Positions 44,014-51,900 of a stretch of 51,900 nt of DNA are shown in pieces (position 1 is the first letter of the stretch; each line of letters begins with the position of its first letter). Location of the stretch: assembly GCA_937873205.1 (NCBI GenBank), contig CALMVO010000070.1:1-51900 (forward strand), read 5' to 3'. Origin of the DNA: an uncultured Acetobacteraceae bacterium (lineage in GTDB: Bacteria > Pseudomonadota > Alphaproteobacteria > Acetobacterales > Acetobacteraceae). Under the pieces are notes generated by a model. It made no database searches. It was not told the origin of the DNA and saw only the letters and a program-made list of their open reading frames with translations. The position numbers and the translations under genes were made by a program.

Positions 44014-45225
44014 TCAGAGATCCCGGGCCAGGCGCAGGCCCGTCATCTGCCAGCGCTTGTCGGGCTGGAAGAAGTTGCGGTAGCTGGCGCGGGCATGGCT
44101 GGGCGGCGTCGCCAACGAGCTGCCGCGCAGCACCATCTGGTTGATCATGAACTTGCCATTGTATTCGCCGACCGCGCCGGGAGGGGGCCGGAAGCCCGGG
44201 TAGGCGAGGTAGGCGCTGTTGGTCCACTGCCAGACATGGCCGTGGAACTCCGGCAGGTCAGCCTGGGACGCCTCCAGCTCGGCCTCGGTCGGCAGCCGGG
44301 CGCCGCTCCAGCGGGCGAAGGCGTCCGCTTCGTACCAGCTGACGTGGCGCACCGGCTGCTCGGGATCGACCGGCGACAGCCCGCCGAGCGATACGCAGAG
44401 CCAGCCGCCCGCGCCGTCGGGCCGCCAATGCAACGGCGCCTCCCATCCCTCCTGCCGCGACAGCGCGATGCCGTCCGACATCCAGTGCGCGGCGGCGCGG
44501 TAGCCGCCATCCTCCATGAAGGCGAGCCAGTCGCGGTTGCGCACCAGCCGGGTCGCCAGCGCATGTGGCTGCAGCACCTGGTGGTGGCGGGGAAATTCGT
44601 TGTCGAAGCCGAAGCCGCCACCGTTGTGGCCGATCCCGACGAGGCCGCCGGCACGTTCCAGGAACCGGGTCGGGCCGGGAGCGCCGGTCGGCGGTCGCCA
44701 GCCAGGCAGCACGGCCATCCCCTCGCCGCGCCAGGCCAACGGGTTCTGCGCGAAGCCGTGCAGCATGTCGGTGAGCAGCAGCTCCTGATGCTGCTGCTCG
44801 TGATGCAGGCCGAGCGTCAGGAGATCCGCCACCTGCTCGGCTGTCTCAAGGTCGGCCAGCAGCGTCGCCATGCCGCGATCGACATGGGCACGATACCGCC
44901 CAACTTCGTCGGCGCCGGGACGGGTCACCAGGCCGCGGGTGCCGCGCGGGTAGCGGGAGCCGACGCTCTCGTAATAGGAATTGAACAGGAAGTTGAAGTC
45001 GTCGTCGTAGCCGACGTAGCCCGGCAGGTTCGGCGCCAGCACGAAACGCTCGAAGAACCAGGTGGTGTGTGCACGGTGCCACTTGGCCGGACTGGCGTCG
45101 GCCATCGACTGGATGGTCTGATCCTCAGGCGTAAGGGCCGCGCTCAAGGCTTCGGTATGGTTCCGGACGGTTCGGAACGCCTGCAGGACCGGAGACCGGG
45201 TCTCGGTCCGCGCTGAAGACTGCAT
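44014..45225 (-). CDS. egtB: Ergothioneine biosynthesis protein EgtB
   Basis: A 403-residue non-heme-iron sulfoxide synthase that couples hercynine with a thiol (gamma-glutamylcysteine or cysteine) and O2. The DinB-like domain supplies iron ligands in WHRAHTTWFFERFV and LGLHHEQQHQELLLTDML (HxxxH). The C-terminal FGE-sulfatase domain has RHVSWYEADAFARWSGARLP, TEAELEASQADL and VLRGSSLATP. The start at 45225 has GAGGG nine bases upstream; the longer open frame to 45816 has no family match. No egtC or egtE lies nearby, so the downstream lyase must be elsewhere. Confidence 0.95.
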   Translation of the reverse strand: MQSSARTETRSPVLQAFRTVRNHTEALSAALTPEDQTIQSMADASPAKWHRAHTTWFFERFVLAPNLPGYVGYDDDFNFLFNSYYESVGSRYPRGTRGLVTRPGADEVGRYRAHVDRGMATLLADLETAEQVADLLTLGLHHEQQHQELLLTDMLHGFAQNPLAWRGEGMAVLPGWRPPTGAPGPTRFLERAGGLVGIGHNGGGFGFDNEFPRHHQVLQPHALATRLVRNRDWLAFMEDGGYRAAAHWMSDGIALSRQEGWEAPLHWRPDGAGGWLCVSLGGLSPVDPEQPVRHVSWYEADAFARWSGARLPTEAELEASQADLPEFHGHVWQWTNSAYLAYPGFRPPPGAVGEYNGKFMINQMVLRGSSLATPPSHARASYRNFFQPDKRWQMTGLRLARDL

Positions 45226-45389
45226 CGTGAGCGCCCTCTTTGGCCAACGAACGAGGACCGCCGCCGGAGGTTCCCGGCGCCGCTGCCGGACGGTCATGCC
45301 GTTGCAGCCGGGGCACACAACTCGGCACGGGTGCGCCGCGGGCGGATCCGGGAGTAGAACCGAGGCTCCATCACTGCCCGGACCCCACG

Positions 45390-48300
45390 ATGCAGTCCCC
45401 GCTCCTCCTCGACCGCCGCTTCGCGCCGCTGTTCTGGTGCCAGTTCCTGGCCGCGTTCGGCGACAACCTGCTGCGCAACGCGCTCGGCCTGCTGGCGCTG
45501 TGGTCGCCGGCCGGGGATCGCCACGGCTGGATGGTGGCCGCGGCCACAGGCGCGTTCGTGGCGCCATCGATCCTGGTCTCGGCCCTCGGCGGCACGCTGG
45601 CCGATCGCGGCGATAAGGCGCTGCTGGCGCAACGGCTGAAGGCGGCCGACGTCGCGGTGGCGGGGCTGGCACTGCTGGCGCTGCTCGCCCATTCGCTGCC
45701 GCTGCTGTTCGCGAGCCTGGTCGCGGCCGGCGTGGTGGCGGCGCTGTTCGGGCCTGCGAAATACGCGATCCTGCCGGACCAGCTGGCGCCGGCGCGGCTG
45801 CCCGGCGCCAACGCACTGGTCGAGGCGGCGACGTTCGCGGCGATCCTCGGCGGATCGCTCGCCGGGGGGCTGATCCTCGGACACGGCGCCGGCAACGCCG
45901 GGCAGCGCCTGGCGATCGGGCTGCTGCTGGTGCTCGTCAGCGTGCTGTCCTGGCTGTCGGCGCGCCGCATCCCGCGGCAGCCGCCCGCGGCGTCGGCCGC
46001 ATCGGATCGGCCGGCCTTGCTCGCGGGCACGCTATCGCTGTTGCGCGGCGTGCAGCAGGGCCCGGTGCGGCGGGCGGCGCTCGGCAACGCCTGGTTCTGG
46101 ATGGCCGGCAGCGCGGTGCTGTCGCTGACGCCGGGGCTGGTGCACGGGCTGCCCGGCGGCACGCCCCGGCTGGCCTCGCTCTGCCTGTGCATGTCGGCGG
46201 CCGGCATTGCCGCCGGCTCGGCGCTGGCCTCCCGCCTCAGCGGCGGGCGCATCGTGCTGCTGCTGGCGGGGGTCGGCGCCGCCTTGACCGGGTTGGCGCT
46301 GGTCAATCTCGGGCTGGCCGGAGCGACGCCGTCGCTGCGGCGGCTGCTGGCCGACCTGTTCCTGGCTGCCGCCGGCGGAGGGCTGATCGCGGTGCCGACC
46401 CTGGCCGCGGTGCAGGCCGGCGCCGAGCCGGGCCGACGGGCAGGCGCCATAGCCGGCACCAACGTGCTGGGGGCCGTCGGCATGGCGCTCACCGCCCTGC
46501 TGCTGATCGCGGCCCAGAAGGCGGGAATGGGCGAGGTCCGGCTGCTTGGGCTGACGGGGACGGCGAGCCTGCTGGCGGCGCCGGTGATGCTGGCCCGGCT
46601 GTGCCCGAACCCGGCGGGCGAGCTGTGCTGGGTGCTGCTGCGGCTGGTCTACCGGGTCGAGCTGCGCGGCGCCGAGCACCTGCCGGCCGCGGGCAGCCCG
46701 GCGATCGTGACGCCGAACCACGTGAGCTGGCTCGACGCCACGCTGCTGTTCTCGGTGATGGACCGGCCGCTCTACGCGATCGACGCCGGGGTCAGCCGGC
46801 TGTGGTTCGTGCGGCCGTTCCTGCATGTGGTGGACGCGATCGCGGTCGACGCGGCGCATCCGCTGTCGATGCGGCGGATGATCGAGGCGATCCGCGCCGG
46901 GCGGCCGGCGGTGATCTTCCCCGAGGGCCGCATCACCACCACCGGGTCGGTGATGCGGGTGCAGGACGGGGCGGCGATGGCGGCCGAGCGAGCCGGGGCG
47001 CTGATCGTGCCGGCCCGCATCGAGGGGCTGGAGGCGACGATGTTCTCGCGCCTCTCCCGCGCCCAGGTGCGGCGCCGGCTGTTCCCGCGCGTACGGCTGA
47101 CCATCCTGCCGCCGCGGCGGCTGGTGGTGCGCGGCGACCTCGCCGGACGGCGGCGGCGCGAGGCGTCGGCGCGGGCGCTGCAGGACCTGATGTCGGAGGC
47201 GATGTTCGCCGCCACCGACACCGGCATGACGGTGTTCGAGGCGGTGGCGCGCGCCGGACGCCGGCACGGCATGCGGCGGCTCGCGGCGCAGGACCCGGTG
47301 CGGGGGCCCTTGAGCTACCGCAGGCTGCTCGCCGGGGCCGCCGTGCTGGGCGTCCGGCTGCGGCCGCACGCCAGCGCCGAGGGGCGGATCGGGCTGATGC
47401 TGCCGACCGCCAACGCGGCGGCCGCCTGCGTGCTGGGGCTGGCCTCGGCCGGGGTCGTGCCGGTGCTGCTGAACCCGCGCGGCGGGCTGCTGGCGCTGCG
47501 GGCGGCGATCGCGGCGACCGGCTTCACCACGATCGCGACCTCGCGGGCGCTGGTGGCGAAGGCGCGGATCGAGCCGGTGATGGCCGCCCTCTCGGCCGAG
47601 GTGGCGATCCTCTACCTGGAGGACCTGGACGTGCGCTGGCCGGAGCGGCTGCGCGGGCTGCTGCGCGGCGGCCGGCCGCTGGCCACGGGGGTCGATCCGG
47701 ACCAGGCGGCGGCGGTGTTGATGACGTCGGGCACCTCCGGACTGCCGAAGGGCGTGGTGCTGAGCCACCGCAACATCCTGGCCAACATCGCCCAGGTGGC
47801 CTCGGTGATCGATTTCGGGCCAGCGGACCGCATCCTGAACGTGCTGCCGGTCTTCCATTCGTTCGGGCTCACCGCGGGCACCATCCTGCCGCTGGTGCAG
47901 GGCGTGCCTGTCATGCTGTACCCCTCCCCGCTCGACTATCGCAGCATTCCGGCGCTGGCCTCCGCCTGGGGGGCCACGGCGATGTTCGGCACCAACAGCT
48001 TCCTGGCCGGCTATGCCCGCACGGCGCATCCGACTGACTTCGCCACGCTGCGGCTGCTGGTCGCCGGCGCCGAGCCGGTCACCGGCTGGACCCGGCGGGT
48101 GTGGAACGAGCGCTTCGGCCTGCGCGTGCTGGAGGGCTACGGGCTCACCGAAGCGGCGCCGGTGCTGGCCTTCAACACGCCGCTCTCGAACCGCGACGGC
48201 ACCGTCGGCCGCCTGCTGCCCGGGGTGCGCACGCGGCTTGTGCCGGTCGACGGGGTGGCGTCGGAGGGCGGGCGGACCGGGCGGCTGCTGGTCTCGGGCC

Positions 48301-48761
48301 CCAACGTGATGCTGGGCTACCTGCGCGCCGAGAGGCCTGGCGTGCTGCAGCCGCCGCCCGACGGCTGGCACGACAGCGGCGACATCGTGTCGATCTCGGC
48401 CGCCGACGGCCATGTCAGCATCCGCGGCCGCGCCGCGCGTTTCGCCAAGGTGGCGGGCGAGATGGTGTCGCTGGCGCTGCTGGAGCGGGTTGCCGGCGAG
48501 CTGTGGCCGGATGCGGTCTCGGTGGCGGTGGCGGTGGCCGACCCGCGCAAGGGCGAGCGCATCGTGCTGCTGACCGACCGCGCGGATGCCACGCGCTCGG
48601 CCTTCCTGGCGCAGGCGCGGCTGGCGCACGTGCCCGAGGTGGCGCTGCCGTCGGAGCTGCGGGTGGCGCCGTCGTTGCCGCTGCTGGGCTCGGGCAAGCC
48701 CGACGTCATGGAGGCGACCCGGCTGGTGCAGGCGGGGACGATCGGCGCCGGTGCCGCCTGA
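45390..48761 (+). CDS. MFS-acyltransferase-ligase fusion (Aas/LplT-type lysophospholipid recycling)
   Basis: A 1123-residue three-domain membrane protein. Residues 1-400 are an LplT-type MFS transporter (FAPLFWCQFLAAFGDNLLRN, many hydrophobic segments). Residues about 420-620 are a PlsC-type acyltransferase with the HxxxxD motif in NHVSWLDATLL and FPEGRITTTG. Residues about 640-1110 are an AMP-forming acyl-ACP/CoA ligase with the phosphate loop MTSGTSGLPKGVVLSHRN, EGYGLTEAAPV and WHDSGDIVSI. Such fusions flip lysophospholipids inward and reacylate them. The start is set by the first transmembrane helix. It is divergent from egtB, with about 165 bases between the two. Confidence 0.93.
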   Translation: MQSPLLLDRRFAPLFWCQFLAAFGDNLLRNALGLLALWSPAGDRHGWMVAAATGAFVAPSILVSALGGTLADRGDKALLAQRLKAADVAVAGLALLALLAHSLPLLFASLVAAGVVAALFGPAKYAILPDQLAPARLPGANALVEAATFAAILGGSLAGGLILGHGAGNAGQRLAIGLLLVLVSVLSWLSARRIPRQPPAASAASDRPALLAGTLSLLRGVQQGPVRRAALGNAWFWMAGSAVLSLTPGLVHGLPGGTPRLASLCLCMSAAGIAAGSALASRLSGGRIVLLLAGVGAALTGLALVNLGLAGATPSLRRLLADLFLAAAGGGLIAVPTLAAVQAGAEPGRRAGAIAGTNVLGAVGMALTALLLIAAQKAGMGEVRLLGLTGTASLLAAPVMLARLCPNPAGELCWVLLRLVYRVELRGAEHLPAAGSPAIVTPNHVSWLDATLLFSVMDRPLYAIDAGVSRLWFVRPFLHVVDAIAVDAAHPLSMRRMIEAIRAGRPAVIFPEGRITTTGSVMRVQDGAAMAAERAGALIVPARIEGLEATMFSRLSRAQVRRRLFPRVRLTILPPRRLVVRGDLAGRRRREASARALQDLMSEAMFAATDTGMTVFEAVARAGRRHGMRRLAAQDPVRGPLSYRRLLAGAAVLGVRLRPHASAEGRIGLMLPTANAAAACVLGLASAGVVPVLLNPRGGLLALRAAIAATGFTTIATSRALVAKARIEPVMAALSAEVAILYLEDLDVRWPERLRGLLRGGRPLATGVDPDQAAAVLMTSGTSGLPKGVVLSHRNILANIAQVASVIDFGPADRILNVLPVFHSFGLTAGTILPLVQGVPVMLYPSPLDYRSIPALASAWGATAMFGTNSFLAGYARTAHPTDFATLRLLVAGAEPVTGWTRRVWNERFGLRVLEGYGLTEAAPVLAFNTPLSNRDGTVGRLLPGVRTRLVPVDGVASEGGRTGRLLVSGPNVMLGYLRAERPGVLQPPPDGWHDSGDIVSISAADGHVSIRGRAARFAKVAGEMVSLALLERVAGELWPDAVSVAVAVADPRKGERIVLLTDRADATRSAFLAQARLAHVPEVALPSELRVAPSLPLLGSGKPDVMEATRLVQAGTIGAGAA

Positions 48762-48775
48762 TCATAAATTGGATT

Positions 48776-48819
48776 GCAAAGGCTCCGCCTTTGCCGGGGT
48801 CCAGGGGCAGCGCCCCTGG
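48776..48819. terminator. Double hairpin after the aas-like gene
   Basis: Two adjacent perfect stems: GCAAAGG/CCTTTGC with loop CTCCG (48776-48794), and CCAGGGGC/GCCCCTGG with loop AGC (48801-48819). No T-tract follows, so it is not a classic intrinsic terminator, but the position 15 bases after the stop suggests a transcription-end or mRNA-stabilising role. The motif ggctccgcctttgcc...ccaggggcagcg resembles a dispersed intergenic element I recall from other GC-rich alphaproteobacteria. Confidence 0.5.
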
Positions 48820-48832
48820 CCTTCACATGGAG

Positions 48833-48877
48833 TTATCAAGCTTCAGACGAATGATATAGAATACTTGTCATATAGAA
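48833..48877 (+). promoter_or_regulatory. Candidate promoter and operator of the abrB-doc pair
   Basis: TTATCA (48833-48838) and TATAGA (48855-48860) are spaced 16 bases apart, like a sigma70 promoter. ATATAGAA occurs twice as a direct repeat, 16 bases apart in register (48854-48861 and 48870-48877), just before the antitoxin ATG; each is followed by TTGT after one to three bases. Repeats overlapping the promoter fit autoregulation by an AbrB-type antitoxin. Inferred from position only. Confidence 0.35.
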
Positions 48878-48884
48878 GTTGTCC

Positions 48885-49112
48885 ATGCTGACCTTAAAGG
48901 TCACGACGGTCTGGTCTTCGGCCGGCTTCATCCTGCCGAAGGAAGCGATGGCCTTCGTTAAGGTGCAGAAGGGCGACACCGTCTCCCTGACCGAGGTGCC
49001 GGACGGCAGCTATCGGCTGACGCCCTACGACCCGGAATTCGAGCGGCAGATGTCGCACGCCGAGACGATCATGCAGGAGGACCGGGAGATCCTGCGCGCG
49101 CTGGCGAAGTGA
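48885..49112 (+). CDS. AbrB/MazE-type antitoxin
   Basis: A 75-residue protein. The N-terminal half is a swapped-hairpin AbrB/MazE DNA-binding domain (LTLKVTTVWSSAGFILPKEA, VKVQKGDTVSLTEVPDGSYR). The C-terminal half is a charged helix (FERQMSHAETIMQEDREIL) that would neutralise the toxin. It is directly followed by a Doc-type gene, the standard antitoxin-toxin order. A TTG at 48879 would add two residues. The gene is preceded by direct repeats that may be its operator. Confidence 0.85.
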   Translation: MLTLKVTTVWSSAGFILPKEAMAFVKVQKGDTVSLTEVPDGSYRLTPYDPEFERQMSHAETIMQEDREILRALAK

Positions 49113-49131
49113 GCGGCGGCGTTGGATCGAG

Positions 49132-49467
49132 GTGCCAGTCGTCCTGGCCGTTCACGATCGGCAGCTTGCCGAGCACGGAGGGCTGCCGGGCCTCCGCAAT
49201 CGGGGTGCCATCGATCCGGCGCCGCCCCATCCTTGGAATCTCGCCGCCTACGGTATGCCGGATGCGGCCGCGCTGGCCGCCTCGTACGCGTATGGCCTCG
49301 CTCGCAACCACGGGTTTTCCGACGGCAACAAGCGCACGGCCTGGGTCCTGGCTCGTCTCTTCCTGATCGATGACGGCCACCAACTTCTTCTTGACGCAGC
49401 CGAGGCTGCCTGGACCGTCAAGGCGGTGGCCAGAGGTGCCCTCCCGGAGCAGGAACTGGCAGCCTGA
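49132..49467 (+). CDS. Doc-type (death-on-curing, Fic fold) toxin
   Basis: A 111-residue protein with the Fic/Doc core. It has HDRQLAEHGGLPGLRNRGAI, the alpha-inhibitory-free layout of Doc, and the active-site motif HGFSDGNKRTAWVLARLFL, matching HxFx(D/N)(G/A)NK(R). Doc toxins phosphorylate EF-Tu. The only start codon in this frame is the GTG at 49132. Family members usually begin about eight residues earlier, and those residues (RRRWIE) can be read just upstream in the same frame without a start codon, so the start is uncertain or a small indel has occurred near 49110. Confidence 0.8.
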   Translation: MPVVLAVHDRQLAEHGGLPGLRNRGAIDPAPPHPWNLAAYGMPDAAALAASYAYGLARNHGFSDGNKRTAWVLARLFLIDDGHQLLLDAAEAAWTVKAVARGALPEQELAA

Positions 49468-49533
49468 TCTCGCCGACGACTGGATGCCGGCTCCTGATCT
49501 GCCTGCGGATGCCGGACCCGGGGGAAGCCCGGC

Positions 49534-50565
49534 TCAGCTCACCGGCGGGGGGTTGCACTCGAAGCTGGCCTGGTGCCAGTACGGGTACGGCTTCGGCCGG
49601 TCGCTGGCGGCGTCCAGCACAGCAACCTGCTCCGGAGTGAGCGACCAGCCGACGGCGCCGAGGTTCTGGCGCAGCTGCTCCTCGTTGCGGGCACCGACGA
49701 TGATGCTGGAGACGGTGGGCCGCCGCAGCAGCCAGTTCAGCGCCACCTGCGGTACCGTCTTGCCGGTCTCGGAGGCGACCGCCTCCAGCGCGTCCACCAC
49801 CCGGTAGAGATACTCGGTCTCGATCTGCGGACCGGCCTGGTCGACCATGGCGTTGTGCAGACGCGAGCCGGGGGGGATCGGCTTGTCACGGCCGATCTTG
49901 CCGGTGAGGCGGCCCCAGCCGAGTGGGCTCCACACCACGGCCCCCACGCCCTGGTCGAGGCCGAGCGGCATCAGCTCGCACTCGTAGTCGCGGCCAACCA
50001 GCGAGTAGTAGGCCTGGTGCGCCACATAGCGCGGCAGGTTATAGCGCTCGGCGACGGCCAGCGACTTCATCAGGTGCCAGCCGGAGAAGTTCGAGCAGCC
50101 GACATAGCGGATCTTGCCGGCGCGCACGAGGTCGTCGAGCGTCGAGAGGGTCTCCTCGGGCGGCGTCATCGCGTCAAAGGCGTGCAGCTGGAACAGGTCG
50201 ATATGGTCGGTGCCGAGCCGGCGCAGCGACGTCTCCACCGCGTTCGTCAGGTGGTGGCGGGAGCTGCCGACCTGGTTGGGATCGTCGCCGGTCCGGAAGG
50301 TCGCCTTGGTCGAGATCAGCACCTGGTTGCGGCGGCCCTTGATGGCCTCCCCCAGCACCTCCTCGGCCGCACCTGCGGAGTAGATGTCGGCGCTGTCGAA
50401 CATGGTGAGCCCGGCGTCGAGGCAGATATCGACCAGCCGCGAGGCCTCCTCGACGTCGGAGCTGCCCCATGCCTGGAAGAACTCGCCCTTGCCGCCGAAC
50501 GTGCCGGTGCCGAAGCTCAACACCGGGACCTGCAGGCCGGAGCGGCCGAGACGTCTGTGTTCCAT
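49534..50565 (-). CDS. Aldo/keto reductase
   Basis: A 343-residue NADPH-dependent TIM-barrel reductase of the YajO/AKR family. The catalytic tetrad is visible: Asp and Tyr in MFDSADIYSAGAAEEVLG, Lys in LISTKATFR, His in FQLHAFD. The cofactor end is SSIIVGARNEEQLRQNL. GGAGG precedes the ATG at good spacing. It is divergent from the zinc dehydrogenase gene; both handle aldehydes or alcohols and may share regulation across the about 100-base gap. Confidence 0.93.
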   Translation of the reverse strand: MEHRRLGRSGLQVPVLSFGTGTFGGKGEFFQAWGSSDVEEASRLVDICLDAGLTMFDSADIYSAGAAEEVLGEAIKGRRNQVLISTKATFRTGDDPNQVGSSRHHLTNAVETSLRRLGTDHIDLFQLHAFDAMTPPEETLSTLDDLVRAGKIRYVGCSNFSGWHLMKSLAVAERYNLPRYVAHQAYYSLVGRDYECELMPLGLDQGVGAVVWSPLGWGRLTGKIGRDKPIPPGSRLHNAMVDQAGPQIETEYLYRVVDALEAVASETGKTVPQVALNWLLRRPTVSSIIVGARNEEQLRQNLGAVGWSLTPEQVAVLDAASDRPKPYPYWHQASFECNPPPVS

Positions 50566-50679
50566 GTGAGCCTCCAGAGATGCTTGGAAGGAATGAACGC
50601 GCCGAAGCGTGATCGGCTCCGGGCGGACCTCACCGATCGGTGCAACGTATGAACCTCCCTAACCGGGATGGAGATCACC

Positions 50680-51849
50680 ATGCGTGCGCTGTGCTGGAAC
50701 GCGAAGAACGACATCCGCTGCGAGACGGTGCCAGATCCCTCGATCGAGGATAGCCGCGACGTCATCCTGCGCGTCACCAGTTGCGCGATCTGCGGCTCGG
50801 ACCTGCACCTGATGGACGGGCAGATGCCCACCATGGAGCAGGGCGACGTGCTGGGCCACGAGTTCATGGGCGAGGTGGTCGAGGTCGGCAGCCTCGACCA
50901 CGTGCTGAAGAAGGGCGACCGCGTCGTGGTGCCGTTCAACATCAATTGCGGCCAGTGCCGCATGTGCAAGATGGGCAACTGGGCGTCGTGCCTGGTCTCC
51001 AACCGCAACGGCGCCATGGCGGCCAAGCAGTTCGGCTATCCGACCGCCGGGCTGTTCGGCTACTCGCACCTGACCGGCGGTTATGCGGGCGGCCAGGCCG
51101 AGTACGTGAGGGTGCCGATGGCGGACGTGGGGCCGATGAAGGTGCCCGAGGGCATGACCGACGAGCAGGCGCTGTTCCTCAGCGACATCCTGCCGACCGG
51201 CTGGCAGGCGTTGGCCTACTGCGACCTCAAGGGCGGCGAGAGCGTCGCCATCTGGGGCGCCGGCCCGGTCGGGCTGTTCGCGATCAAGTCGGCAGCGGTG
51301 ATGAAGGCCGGGCGGATCATCTCGATCGAGACGGTGCCCGAGCGCATCGCGCTGGCGCGGATCGCCGGTGCCACCGACGTCATCGATCCCTCGACGGAGG
51401 ACGTGATGGAGCGCCTGAAGGAGATCACCGGCGGCCAGGGTCCCGACTGCGTGGTGGACTGCGTCGGCATGGAGGCCAGCGGGCATCACGGCGTGTTGGG
51501 CGCGCTCAGCCGGGTACAGGAGAAGCTGACCTCGACGCAGCGGCCGTTCGCGCTGGAGCAGATGATCCAGGCGGTGCGGCCGAGCGGCACGGTGTCGGTG
51601 CCCGGCGTCTATGGCGGCCCGGTGCCGGTCAACATGGCGGCGGTGGTGCAGAAGGGGCTGACGATCCGCAGCGGCCAGACCCACGTGAAGCGGTTCCTGG
51701 AGCCGCTGACCGAGCTGATCCAGGACGGGACCATCGATCCGACCTTCCTGATCACGCACCGCTCGGCCCGGCTCGAGGACGGGCCGGAGCTCTACAAGAC
51801 CTTCCGCGACAAGGTGGATGGCTGCGTGAAGGTGGTGTTCAACCTCTAG
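50680..51849 (+). CDS. Zinc-dependent alcohol dehydrogenase (GroES-like, formaldehyde/threonine dehydrogenase group)
   Basis: A 389-residue medium-chain dehydrogenase. Catalytic zinc ligands lie in TSCAICGSDLHLMDG and VLGHEFMGEVVEVG. The structural zinc loop is NCGQCRMCKMGNWASC, and the Rossmann motif is VAIWGAGPVGLFAIKSA. The extended loop LFGYSHLTGGYAGGQAEYVR is typical of the glutathione-independent formaldehyde-dehydrogenase-like subgroup. The ATG at 50680 has GGAG six bases upstream; the ATG at 50668, four codons earlier, is possible. The remaining 51 bases of the window hold nothing visible. Confidence 0.92.
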   Translation: MRALCWNAKNDIRCETVPDPSIEDSRDVILRVTSCAICGSDLHLMDGQMPTMEQGDVLGHEFMGEVVEVGSLDHVLKKGDRVVVPFNINCGQCRMCKMGNWASCLVSNRNGAMAAKQFGYPTAGLFGYSHLTGGYAGGQAEYVRVPMADVGPMKVPEGMTDEQALFLSDILPTGWQALAYCDLKGGESVAIWGAGPVGLFAIKSAAVMKAGRIISIETVPERIALARIAGATDVIDPSTEDVMERLKEITGGQGPDCVVDCVGMEASGHHGVLGALSRVQEKLTSTQRPFALEQMIQAVRPSGTVSVPGVYGGPVPVNMAAVVQKGLTIRSGQTHVKRFLEPLTELIQDGTIDPTFLITHRSARLEDGPELYKTFRDKVDGCVKVVFNL

Positions 51850-51900
51850 GACGCGGACCCATAAAGTTCTTGGGGCGACGCGGCGGGGTGTGATTCACGG

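Noticed and set aside
46032-48629. An 865-codon open frame antisense to the MFS-acyltransferase-ligase gene
   Set aside because: Low-complexity Arg/Gln/His-rich translation typical of GC-rich antisense frames; the plus-strand gene has clear motifs throughout.

Overview
This is a GC-rich bacterial chromosomal window. An rplU-rpmA-obgE-proB block, an OprB-type porin, ergothioneine genes (egtB/egtD), several c-di-GMP enzymes, an IS5-type element and an IS1595-type remnant all point to an alphaproteobacterium, probably in or near the Acetobacteraceae. That assignment is inferred from gene content only; no marker gene could be aligned.

Layout. 0.05-4.2 kb: a lysophospholipase/exporter locus (FtsX-type permease, its ATPase, and divergent tesA). 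4.3-9.3 kb: stand-alone EAL phosphodiesterase, DUF3140 protein, SDR, nitroreductase and type B carboxylesterase. 9.4-11.0 kb: a 912-bp IS5-type element abutting a truncated, frameshifted amidohydrolase. 11.1-25.7 kb: an accessory region. Catabolic-looking genes (LysR, flavin monooxygenase, a ThDP enzyme of the transketolase/E1 type, FAH-family hydrolase, VOC dioxygenase-like protein, NTF2-like protein, second LysR) surround an oprB porin gene that has been broken in two. About 2.9 kb sits between the oprB halves: remnants of two small gene families, an AT-rich three-gene operon (HicA-like toxin, HicB antitoxin with a 61-residue C-terminal extension, and an unknown 108-residue protein) and a decayed IS1595-type transposase. 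26.0-29.4 kb: conserved core (tRNA-Ser, rplU, rpmA, terminator, obgE, proB).

29.9-39.4 kb: a gene fusing an alpha/beta hydrolase to a gluconate-2-dehydrogenase subunit-3-like domain, its GMC oxidoreductase partner and a PAS-GGDEF diguanylate cyclase. A shrunken pseudogene copy of the GMC gene follows. Then comes a four-gene minus-strand operon: DUF3034 outer-membrane-like protein, exported truncated hemoglobin, cupredoxin, and a membrane GGDEF-EAL protein. 39.4-51.9 kb: tannase-family esterase, aldose epimerase-like protein, tandem ABM-like protein, egtB-egtD, a 1123-residue MFS/acyltransferase/acyl-ACP ligase fusion, an AbrB-Doc toxin-antitoxin pair, an aldo/keto reductase and a zinc alcohol dehydrogenase.

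The best candidates for something undescribed are the hicA-hicB-orf3 operon inserted in oprB, the hydrolase/subunit-3 fusion with its GMC partner, the DUF3034/hemoglobin/cupredoxin/c-di-GMP operon, and a 108-bp double-hairpin repeat. The repeat occurs twice, and each copy supplies the stop codon of a neighbouring gene. Many ORFs antisense to the listed genes are by-products of the high GC content and were left out.
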